Source of the DNA: Dastarcus helophoroides
Lineage: Eukaryota; Arthropoda; Insecta; Coleoptera; Bothrideridae
Length of the DNA: 64,000 nt
Direction: 5' to 3'
Assembly (NCBI GenBank): GCA_028583605.1
Contig: CM053331.1
Coordinates: forward strand, 33,086,411-33,150,410
Part shown: positions 11,836 through 23,900 of the stretch, one piece after another
Position numbering within the stretch: position 1 is the stretch's first letter
Layout: each line of letters begins with the position of its first letter
Program-made: the position numbers and the translations under genes
Notes under the pieces: model-generated
Told to the model about the DNA's origin: nothing
The model's input: the letters and a program-made list of their open reading frames with translations, nothing else
Database searches by the model: none

Positions 11836-11977
11836 ATGAGTGCAACATTCGATCCGGCTAAGCTGAAAGTCGCTGAATTGCGCGTGGAACTGCAGTCGAG
11901 AGGTTTAGACACCAAAGGCGTCAAAGCTATATTGGTTAAGCGGTTGAAAGACGCTTTGGAGAAAGAATTAAGTAAAG
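11836..11977 (+). CDS. HNRNPU: hnRNP U exon 1: SAP domain
   Basis: It encodes MSATFDPAKLKVAELRVELQ onwards, with the SAP helix-extended-helix signature (LKVAELRVEL, then SRGLDTKG, then KAILVKRLKDAL). The start is the first ATG before the SAP motif and sits in tcgaaATGag. The donor is AAAG|GTAGGG, phase 1. Confidence 0.94.
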
Positions 11978-14900
11978 GTAGGGTTTCGTTGTATTTAAAG
12001 TTTGGGTTTGTTATGTCTTTGACGTTGTTTTACCGGTTACATGGATTTAAAGGTTATTTTATTACTTTGCATGGTTTCATTTTGTTTTTGTTGATCATGT
12101 GTCAACAACAGTTATAAGCTTTTTTTTTCTTGTATAGTGTAATTTGTATGTCATTTATAGCTGTTATCAGTGAGTTAAAACAATTCTTTATTTGTTTAAA
12201 CGTACTTTGCATTATGCGGTTTTTTGGCGGGAAATTTAAATTTGAAATTGTTTTTTCTAGAATTACCAGATACTTCAATAGCTGATACTTCCACTGAGGA
12301 ATTAGATACTTCTGCAACTGAACAAGAAGCTGAAGCTAAGCAACCCGAAAAGGAAGAACATGTGGAAGCCGAAACAGTGAAAGCTGACATTCCTGATGAA
12401 AAGGTAAAGTGAATTTTTGAGGTTAGAATTGATTCATTTACTATTGTTTCGATCAGAAGGAAGCTGAACCTTCTCCTGAGCCTCAGCAGGTCGAAACTCC
12501 TGTTCCCCCCAAAGCTTCACCCAAGAAGAGTCCAATTAAAAAGGTTGTTGAGGAACCAAAACCAACAGAAGAGGTTAGTGGAATTATAATTTTGTTGTTT
12601 TTTTGCGGAGTTTAATGCAGTTTGTTCAGATATTAAAATGAAATATTTTTAAAGTAGAATGTTCTATTTGTTACGGAACTTTTACTTCAATATTTTTCTA
12701 AATTGAAATAAGATTTGGTTGCAAAAAACGATAACCAATGGTCTAAGTAAAACGGTGATGTGCATGCTACATTTGGATAGGGTGTAACTTTCTTTTATGA
12801 TTTTAGATAAGAATTTTTTTGACCATAATTGTGATAGAATCGATATTCTTTGTGATATTTGAATTTAAAACCATCGTATATGTCAACAAATTTTAAACAA
12901 ACGTTGCTTCAATCATACTAACAATTAAGTTACTTTTTGAGGAGTAAAACTCACCTGACCACAGTGTTGCCAGTGTCAAATTAGTTTTTGAACCAAACAT
13001 ATCAAGACTTGGTAGAAAATATGGCAATTTGACTGGAAAAACCTTCAAAATTAACTTAGAAACTGTCAAATTATTCTATGGGGGACGCCACTCATTGAAT
13101 TAGTGGTTTTTAAGTGTTAGCAATTTTTTAATTGCAAACAATGCTGAAATTACGACATTTCTAAATTTAAAAATTCAATTTTTTCAAAATTGTACCTCAG
13201 GAGCCAAATTCCAAGTATTTTGAATACTTTTGAGATGTGGAAAGATTGAAAATTTTCTTTTATAAAAAGTCATGGAAAAGTTCAGTTTGGTTCATTAGAA
13301 GTGAAGGTTGCTGTAATTAAATAGGTAAACTCTTATGATGAATTCTAATTAATTATCGATGCAATAACACACAATTTACTTAACACACGCTTCATTGGTC
13401 TCTTCTACATATGCTCTCGATATCTACTCGGGTCATTCTCAACTGCCTTCTTCCCCTTGCTCCTTCATGGGGCTCGAGGTCTTGGGTTTGAATCACATGT
13501 GGCACATTCTATGCGGGGAAGACAGTGGCGGGTTCCCTAATGCTAATGTAGTGTACCTTCTAGGAATAATGTATTGGCGTAAACAGTATTATCATTACGT
13601 CCTAATGACCTTATCGAAATCGTCATTGGGATTTTACGCTCTTTCTTACGAATATCATTAGAGTTTTCAGAAAAGTATTTACCCCGAAAGCCATTAAAAT
13701 TATTTCTAGAAGACGAGAGAACCCCCACTTTTAGGAAAAGTGGAGAAGAAAAATTCAACGAGAATTAGTTCTGTTCGGGTCTTGAATGTAGTTAGTCCAT
13801 TTTTGTTCACTGTTATTCCTATTTAATATAATCTTTATATACATGTGGATTTTATGTTCTAATCGAACCAGCATCGCCACACTAACAAATATAAAATCGA
13901 CATGAAGAGATTACTGGCTTAATTTTAAGAAAATGATTCATAATTCTTGGAGTAAATATAAATGTTGTGTTTGAAAAATGTTGGACAAAAAATTGGTAAA
14001 AATCTCCAAGTTTTAATTTGGAATTTTGAAAAAAAGAAGTCAAAATTTTGAAACAAAGAAGTCAAAATTTTGAAACAAGTCACATCCTTTAACAAAAACT
14101 TCCATAATTTCAGCAGTTTAAAAAAGTCAAATCCATTAATAACAATTTCCTAAAAATTTCAGCAATCTAGAAATTTTTCAGTCAAATTTGGAGAAGAAAT
14201 GTTCTTTTTTTTTCAATTTTTGGAATTTTTTTTAAATAGTAGTTTTGGTAGAGAAGAGATAGATGTTAAACAAAAAGTCAAATCCATTAACATTTTCTCA
14301 AAATTGTAGCAGGCTAGAAATCTTGAAATTGTCCTTTTTAAAAAAAATCCTTTTTTTGAAATTTTCTTATTTTTTATTAATTATCGATTTTTTTCTTAAA
14401 ATTTCAACTTTTAAAGTTTTCAATGTAAATGTAAAATTTTGGGAATAAGCCATAAGAGATTGGATTGTGACATGGTTTTCCATTAGATTTTTGCTATGCA
14501 ATCCAGAATGGTTCAGAAAGCATTATCAATAAGTTGCATGACTGTTAATTAATAAGTAAATAATAAATAAACCATTATTGACAAAATTTCCTTGAGCGAA
14601 ATATTTTACTTAGTAAATGTCGGCAATAGGAAAAAAGGTCGTCTGATAATCTTTTATTTGGATAAGACTAACCTTAACGCTGATAAAACAAATTTATGAA
14701 ATTAACGACTGTTATCAAATTATAAAGTTTATTAACTAAAAATGTACATATTTGTTGGAATGCTCGACGGCTGTTATCTTTCAATTGAAAGTATCAGGTT
14801 TTTTTGTTATTACAGAATGCATTGAATTATCGATGCTCATTATTAGTTTTTTTTATCTACTCTATTGATATTTCTATGAAACATTTCTAAATTTGCTTCG

Positions 14901-17900
14901 TTTTGTATTAAATTCAAAGGATTGTTTACAAATTTTATATTTTTCTCTAAAATTTTGTATTTGGAAAATTTCGCTTTTTTTTATCAACTTCGGAATTTTA
15001 ATTTGAAATTTGTTGTAGTTGACTTCGAAGTTTCCATTCCATTTTCTCGAGGCTAATTTTTTGGAAAATTAAGATTTTTCGAAATTTCTTTTCTTACCCT
15101 AAAATTCGCGAGACTAACTTTGGATTTATCCATTTTAATTTTGAGTTGAAAGTCGAATTTATCATGAAATTTCGCCTTTTTTTTTTATTTAGAAATACGA
15201 TTTTTCTGAAATTAGGAGAATAATTTTGATTATACTTTCGAAGTGTCAATATCGAAATTTCCACTATTTCCAATTTACACGCATTTTTTTCGTTTGTAAA
15301 ATTCCATTTTTTCGAAGTTTCAATTTTCTTATTCGACATTCAGGACATTGCCTTTTTCCCATTTAATTTCGAGTTAATGTGTCCTGAAATTCCAACTTCT
15401 TCGTTTTAAACAGGGCTTCGAACCGTTATTATTTTCGTTTCGGTTTTCGTTCCGAAAAAAAATTATATCGGTTTAGTTCCGGTTTTCGTTTCGACAAAAA
15501 TAACGGGTTTTTTTCCGGTTTCGGTTTTCGGTTCAGCTCCGAGTGACTAATTTTTAATTTTTTATTTAAAAGAAAGAAAATATTTCAAGTAATCTCGAAA
15601 CAAAAGTCCACATTTCAAAAAAATAACCCCTGAAATTTCGGAAATAATTTAGGTTGGAATTTTGAGTATAAAGCCAATTTTTTCAGAAAATGCAGACATT
15701 GTAAGTTTGTAATCTGACTTTTAGAATAAATAGAATAAAAAAACATTATCATGATTGAAGTGATGGCAAAAAAAGGATGAATCACAGCAAATATCTTTTA
15801 ATATAAAATCTATGAGCATTATGTATTACAAAATATTGAGTTTAAACTATTTAGAAATCTTGAAATTTATTGAGTTTAAGTTATGTTTAGAAAATAATAT
15901 ATAAAACAGAGTTAGTATTGCTAAGATAGTGAATTTGAAGTAAAATTTTCAGAAAGAAACTAGCAATTGCAGAATTTTGCATAAAAATTCAAGATTAAAA
16001 AAAGTATTAATTTGCAAAATTTCTACTTATACTGGAGATTTTAAGATTAGAAAAAATACTCGAACAATCCAGTTAAAAGTCAAAATATTATGATTAAAAT
16101 GAAAGAAAAAAAAATTACATTAATTTCGAGGGTTTTTTCAAATTTTGACTACTTTCTTAAAAGTATAAGTTGAACTTTGGTATTGTAAGTTAAATTTTGA
16201 CATCCTTTTAATTTCGCGTTTTAATTCGACATTCTGAGGAAAACTTTCAAATTTAAGGGAAACAATTTCACAGTTCTAGAAAGAAATCTAAATTTCAATT
16301 CAATCAAAGATCGAAGTTCGAAAAAACAAACTAAATTCATAAATAAAAATATCTCAAGATTTCAACTTTTCAACATTCGAATTTGAGATTTAGCTGTAAA
16401 CATAAAAAAGTCATAATCTTTGGAAAACGACTACATTTCATTCATTCATTCATTTCCAAATCGAAATTAAAAAAAAAACACAAAAAATGCAATTTTTATA
16501 CCAAATTTTAAGACAAATGTAAAAATTTTAAAAAAAGATCAAATATATCAAAAAAAACTGTAACCAAATTCTGAATTCCTTTTAAGCATTTTGAAGTTTT
16601 CAGGAAATTTGAAGAAAACATTTTTGAGGTTCTTTTCGAAATTTTATTATATTCCAAAGATCAAAAGCTCAAATTGGAAATTCTAACTTTTTAAGATAAA
16701 AGTAGCCTAAATTTGAAGAGAAAAATATCAACATTTTTTTGAAATAGTCTATATTTTGATTGAAAAACGTTTGTCAAAATTTAAACTTTAATAATCAATG
16801 AGATTTCCATTTTTTTAGAAACTTTGATTTTTTAAGCAAATGTTGAGAATTCCAAATTTCATCGAAAATCCGAGTTAGCACTTTTAATTAATTACAATTT
16901 TTAATAAACTTGAGGTTTTTTACAAAAACTTTTTTCTCGTAATGTGGCGATTAAAAATTTCCAAACTGGGTCGCAGAAGTGTTAAATAAAATTAATAAAC
17001 ATGATGACTAAAGTCAGAAATTCGATGTACAAGTTAAAATGGCGAGTTTATATTCAAAATTTCCCGATTAAAGTCAAATTACGTAAATAATGAACACCAA
17101 AATTTAGCTATTAAGTTGAAATTTTTTGATTAAGGAGAAAAATTAAGAAAAAAATTAAAAAAAAATTTTTTGAGGCTTTGACCTCAGAAGATCAAATCAA
17201 AAACTTTCAACTTCAAATAATTTTGAGTTCCAACTCAAAATTTCATGAATTTCACGAGTGTTTAAAATAAAAGTCGAAAAAAGTCAATATTTTGATTCTA
17301 AAGTTGAAATTTTTGGAAAAATGTAAATATATTTTAAGTTGAACATTTTGACAGAAAATTCGAAATTAAACAAAAACCACAGATTTTAGGAAAGTTCTGG
17401 TATTTTCGATTTTGAAAATTTAACGTTATTAACGTTTTAACATAGACGTAGTCAGAATAGGGCAGGGTGGGGGCGCTTGCCCCCCCCCCCAGCTCGTGTG
17501 GTTAACGAAAATTTATATTGAACTGAGGAGACTTTCTCTAAAAAATTTCCATTCGACAAAAGTCAACCTTCTTTAAGCTATTGATATTTTCTCGAAATTT
17601 CCACTTATTTCACGAAATTCGTCTTTTTCCATAAATTTCTTTGGAAATTTCAAATGTCTTCCCAAAATTCGATTTATTTTGTCAGAATCCAACTTAACTA
17701 AAAATTTCGAATTTTTATCTCAAAATTCATCGTTTTATTTTTCGAAATTCTATCATTTCTCAAAATTAGTTTTTTCCGAAAACTTCGACTTCTCTTTGAC
17801 TTTGATTTTCTGAAAATTTCGACTTTTTTTTATCAAGATTTACCCTTTTGCTTAAAACTTGATCGATTTTTTGATAACAATATTTATCTGGAAATTTTTA

Positions 17901-20900
17901 TAATGGCTTTTTTAGAAATTTTGTAGAAAGACAAAAATTCCGAGAAAATTTCCCCTGGAATGGGGAAATACAACTTGTTTATCAAAATTTCGACGATTAT
18001 TTCAGTATTGGACATTTTCTGACTCAGGGTAGGGCAGAACAGGGCGCATGTCTGCTTCTGATTCAAGCGCTCAAGAGAAAAATCTAGAAATTACATTTTT
18101 CTCAAAATTTGTCCTTTTTCCAACATTTCGACAAAATTTGACTCTCTTTGAAGAATTTCGAGTGTTTACTAAATTTTGACTTTTTTCTCAAAATTTCGAT
18201 CTTTTTTTTTTGTTTTTCAAGGGAAATCGAAATTTCCAAAAAAAAACACATTTAGAAAAATCGAAACTTTGATATTTTTCTTAAAATCCGCCTTTTTCCG
18301 CAAATTTAAAATTATCCTGAAATCCCATCCTGTATGTTCCCGGAAAACTGAATATTTTTCCTGGAAATTCGTATCTTTCTTAAAATTTTGACTTTTTTCA
18401 AGACTCGTTTTTTTCACAAACGGACGGCTATTCTCAAAGTTGCACTTTTTCTTTAAGTTTGAATTTTTTCTGGAAAATTTCGATCTTTGATGCTTCATTT
18501 GGTAGTTTTTCAAGAAATGTCGATTGCTTTTCAGAAATTTCGTTTTTTTTTAATTCCTTTATTTTTATTAACATCGTGTTTTTCTGAAGATTTTGATCAT
18601 TTGGAATTTGATTTTTCAGAACTTTTAGCAGGTTTCTTAAAATTTGCCTTTTTCTAGATATTTTTATATCAAAATTCGATATCTAACTTTGCTAAAAATT
18701 TTGAATTTCTCTTAAAATTATTTTAATTTTGTCTTTTTAGAAATTTCGACTTTATTCTAAAAATTTCACTTTTTGGGGCTCTTCTTTGGGAAATCATTTT
18801 TTCTATCAAAATTAGGCCACTTTTCTGAATATTTGTCATTTCTTTAAATTTTGACTTTTTTAAATTTGACTAGAAATTTCATCTTCATATTTCGCCTTAT
18901 TTTCGAAATATTAACTTTTATTTCAAAATGCCATGTTTTAGTTCCTGGAACTTTCTGGACTTTTTCCTCGAAATTGGCTTTTCCTTTAAATTTCAGTTTT
19001 CTCGAAATACGTCTGTTTTCTCTAAATTAGGTCGGCATATTATCAAAAATTGAAAATGTTACGAAAAATATTTTTAGGTAATTTCGAGAAAAAGATTTCT
19101 TGTACATTCAATTTCTTTATTGAAATTTAAATATTATGTCAAAATTAAAACGAAAAAGTAAACATTTCAAGGATCGGTTTTTATTTTAGATTCAATTTTC
19201 TGACTGTTTTCGCAAAGTTCGACTCTATTTCCAAATTTCTAAGTTAATCTGAAAATTCGATTACTCGCTTCATGTAGTTGAATGAAAATATACATATACT
19301 CGGAACGTTTTCCGGTTTTCTTTTTTTTATCAATTTTTCAAAATGATTCTTGCCCCTCCCTAAACTAAATCCTGCCTACGCTTATGAATTTTAATGATGA
19401 TGCTTGACTAGAAATGCAAAGTCATAAATAAATATATTTGGACTTTTAAAATTGTTTATTGGAAACTAAGAACAAAGATTTTTTTTTGGTGGAACGGACC
19501 GGTCCTTGGGTATCTTCAAAAAAATCCTTCTTAGCTTCAGGGGGTAAGTTTTGTCCTTCAATTTTTAAACAGACTGTGGACTTGAATCTGCACTGAACCA
19601 AAATAAACTGATATTTTCTTTTCGGTTCTGTTCCGGTTTTCGTTTCGACACAAATAACGCTTTTTTTTTCGGTTTCCGGTTCGAAGCCCTGGTTTTAAAC
19701 TCCTAATTTCGATATATTTTTAGAAATGTCGACGTTTTTCTTTCGAAATTCCGATTTTAATTTTGAAATTCGACTTTACCGAAATTTGAAGAATAGTTTT
19801 TACAAATTCGATTTTTTTTGGAAGTGTGACAAACATCGAAATTTCCACTTTGAGGTGCATTTTTTTGTAAAAGTCGATTTTTTCGAAATTCCGATTCTTT
19901 CGAAATTCCGATTCTTTTTCTCAAAATTCTCGGGATTGAGTTTGAATTTTTCCCTTTTAATAACGAGTTGAAAATCGATTTTTTCCTGAAATTTCGACTT
20001 TCTTATTTTGAAATCCACATTTCCGTTTATTTTAGAAAGGTTGACTTTTTTTTCGAAATTCTGACTTGATTTTGAAATCCGAAATTTGGAACATGGTTTT
20101 ACGAATTCATTTTTTTTTGAAAATTTGACTGATGTCGAAATTTCCAAATTTTTTTCTCAGTTTCTAATTTAAATTTATTTTTTGCAAAATTTTACTGTTT
20201 TTTTGTCCTCAAAATTCCGGAGATTAACTTTAGATTCTTTCTTTTTCCCCGACAACATTTTTTCAAAGCTACATCTTTAAAGTACCAAATTTCTTTTATT
20301 GAAATTCTATTCTATTAGAAATTTCGACTGCCAACTTTTTTAAGGTGTCGTGTTTTGTGACTCGTAATTTAGTTATTTCTACAAATTTAAAGCTTTTTTT
20401 TCTCAAAATTTAAGTGAAAAATTTTTTACTTTTTCCTAAAATTTTACCTCTAGTCTGAAAAATTTGACTCTAAAATGACAATTTTGACTTCGATCACTCG
20501 AAAAAATCTTCGTTATTTCATTGAATTATTCTCCAATCCAAGAGTCATTTGTTCTTACTGATTTCATACTATTTCATTGTTGCGTTAAAGTCATGTTTTT
20601 TTTTTTACAGGAAGAATTAAAATCTCGCACCTCTCCCCAGCCCGAGGCCATGGATCAGACGGAAGCCGAGCCCGAGGTCGAAGAGAAGCCAGTAGATGGC
20701 GCGCCCGAAGAGAAGGCCGAAAATGACATATCGGAAGCCTCCAAGGAAGAGACAGAGACCAAAGGCGAAAAACGCAAACACAGTCCATCTCCCGAGCGAG
20801 CGGCGAAGCGCAGCAAGTCCCCCATCAAAGAAGATGAGCCAGTCATTCCTGAAGAAAAAGTTCTACTTAGTTGGTGTAAGTAGATTAATATTCAAATAAT

Positions 20901-23900
20901 ACATTTTGTAATATGTAGAACTTGGTGAGAATTGTACAAATGGCCGCATGTTGTGATTAATTTAGCCGAATGTAAGTTACTTTAGTGTACTTTTATCTTG
21001 TTGACTACTAGATCCACTAATTTCTGCATGTTAATTGTCCTCATGTAAGAGTCTACATATCAAGCAATGTATATAATAAAGTAGCTATCCTGTACTTTAT
21101 TTGTAGATAATAAAACGTTGTTTTTCTTTCTGGTGGTTTTTCTTTGATTCCTTCTAAATTGTAAAATTCGTAGTAGTTTTGGTGTAGCACATTGTTGTTG
21201 CCCTTTTACGCTGTCTGAGAAATTGTTTTTATTTCAGATGACTCTGACCTTCACCTTCAAGTAGATAAAGAAAATTTCTTATCCGCAAAGCCCTATCACG
21301 AGGGCGCATTTGGATACACTTGGGCAGGAGTCAGAGCTACGCATGGTGTATCTTTTGGGAAGGTACCACTCATTCATTACTTATTTGTTAACAGTAACAT
21401 GCGACACCAACAGATGAATTTTGCTTATTAATTAATCTTATTTTGAACATGTCATTGCTGATGGAGCAATTTTCTGAAAAATTGGAAACTAGAACATGAA
21501 TTAACTAACTAAAGTTAATGTGGTAAATATAACATGTGTGACATGTTCAAAATATTTTACCCTTTACACGATTAAAAATAATTGAAAATTATCTATTGCT
21601 GAGTTGAAGGTCACTAATAGGAAGGTATTAAGGTTTTAATAATTTGCTGGTAAAAGTGAATTTACTGTATGGTTTGTAGTAAGGTAAGTATTAGGCTTGT
21701 GAAGAAATTTAAATGAGGTTTTACTCGAATAAATATTTTGAATCCCTGATTTGTGCTTTTGTTTATTCGTTCTGGACTAAGAAGGTGTTAGCAATCTTTT
21801 TCAAAGGTGAGTGTATTCCGCGGAAATATTTTGAAGTTGGTGTCCTTAATATTGACTTAAAACGAAAATCTGATGCCTTTCACCCTTGAATAATATTAAT
21901 TTACCTTATGACTATATTTTGGCAATTTTATGAGGTGTTTAATAATATTATTTTATATAACAAGTGGCTAAAATGGTGTTTTTTTACGAGAGTGGCCTTT
22001 ATGGCTCGAACCAAATTATAAACCAAATATATAAAGAAAAACACATTTTAGTCACATATCAGTCAAGGTTTTCAAAAAAAGTCGTGATTTTGAAAAAACT
22101 CGAAACTTTTAAAAAAGTTAAACATTTGAAAAATATTTTGGAGTTATAAAAAGGCGTTATTTTAAAAGAAATGCGAGGATTTCATAAATTCAGATTTTCG
22201 AAAAAAACTGCAGATTTTGAAAAACGTCAAAATTTTCAAAATAAAAAAATGTAAACATCAGGAAATTTTAAAATATCGAACTTTATTTAAAAAAAGAAAT
22301 TTAGAAAAATTGACGATTTTGAAAAAATGTCGAAATTTTAAAAAAGTCGGAATTTCTAAAAAGGAATCATTTTTGGGAAATACAGAAATTGAAAAATAAT
22401 GCCGAAATTTTTTAAATTTTTATGAGAAGCTAAAATTGTCAGTCAGTATTTTTTATAAAAACTAGAAATTTCGAAAAAATCCGAACTGCTTAAAAAACTT
22501 CAGGTATATGAAAAAAGGTAAAATGTTGAAAAGTAGGTAGATATTAAAAAAACGCCGAAATTTTGAAAAAATGTTGGTTTAAAAAAATTGAAATTTTCCA
22601 AGTCCACCTGATTTTCAAGAAGGTCGAAGTTTAAAAGAAAATTGAAAATTAAAAAAATAAGAAATTTTCGAAAATAGGTTTTTTTAAAACGAATTTCTAA
22701 AAAAATTAAATTTTCGAAAAAGTTGAAATTTTGAAATAAAAAAATGTTAAAATCGGGATTAGGAAAAAAACCTTAATTTGCAAATAAAATCAAAATTAAA
22801 AAAAAAATGTCAGTTTTCAGGAAAAATTCAAATTTTGTATTGAAAAACGAAAATTTCCATAAAATTCCAAATCCAAGCCAAAAGTTTGAAAAACAGACTA
22901 ATTTTGAAAAAAATGTCAATTTTCAGGAAAAATTCAAATTTTGTATTTAAAAACGAAAATTTCCCAAAAATTCCAAATCTAAGCCAAAAGTTTGTAAAAC
23001 AGACTAATATTGAAAAAAACGCAATTTTAAAAAGATCAAGGATTAAAAAATCGGACTTCGTGCAAATTGTTGAAATTTCCGTGAAATTTTCAAAAATAAG
23101 GGGATTTCAAAAAACGTCAAAATTTCGAAAAACTCTTGAAATTAAAAAAAAAATCGTAATTTTGAAAAGCGAAATTTGAAAATAAAATGAGATTTCAAAA
23201 AATGGAGATTTTTGAAAAAAGTTAAAAATGTGGAAAAAATAAAATAAAAATTTTCAAAAAAAAAACATTAAACAAGAATGTTACAAAATCAGGTTATTGA
23301 AAATAAGTAGAAATTTTTAAAATAGTCAAATTTTGAGAAAAATGTCGAAATTTTTAAGGCGAAATAAATTAAAATTGTGGGTAACATCGAAATTAGAAAA
23401 ACATGTTAACATTTAGGAGGTTTTTTAAATTTTCATGAAAAGCTCAAATTTTCAGTTAGGGTTTTAAAAAAAAATCGAAATTTTGAAAAAATCCGAACTG
23501 TTTAAAGAAGTTGAAATATCTAAAAAAAGGCGAAATTGGAGCGGCTACTAATTTTCAAAAGAAAGTCTAAATTTTATAAGTCAATTTTTAAAAAAATAAA
23601 TAATACTAAAATAAATTGAAATCAAATTTTCATAAAGATCCAAATTTTTGGAGTCGTACACTCATTTTCAAAAAAAAAGTCGAAATTTTGTGTTAAATTT
23701 TTCGAAGCAAAAACACCAGAAATTCAAGTAAATGCGAAATTTTCAAAAAATCCTCAGTTTTTTCATAAATTTTTTTTACAAAATTCCAAATTTTCGAATA
23801 AAAAATCGAAAATTTGAAAGACAAATTTAAAAAAAATATCGAAATTAAAAAAAAGCTTAAAGATTCGATGACAAAAATTAAAATTTTGAAAAAAGTCGAA

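Noticed and set aside
13390..13550. Possible tRNA-derived SINE head (gggtttgaatcac)
   Set aside because: A convincing A-box and cloverleaf could not be found, and only one copy is present in the window.
18176..20147. K/N/F/S-rich frames of 60-115 codons in the hAT interior
   Set aside because: Low-complexity theme read through; there is no hAT transposase motif such as the dimerisation domain.
20591..20899. Alternative frames over hnRNP U exon 4 on both strands
   Set aside because: They are shadows of the acidic/basic exon; only the called frame joins in phase to exons 3 and 5.
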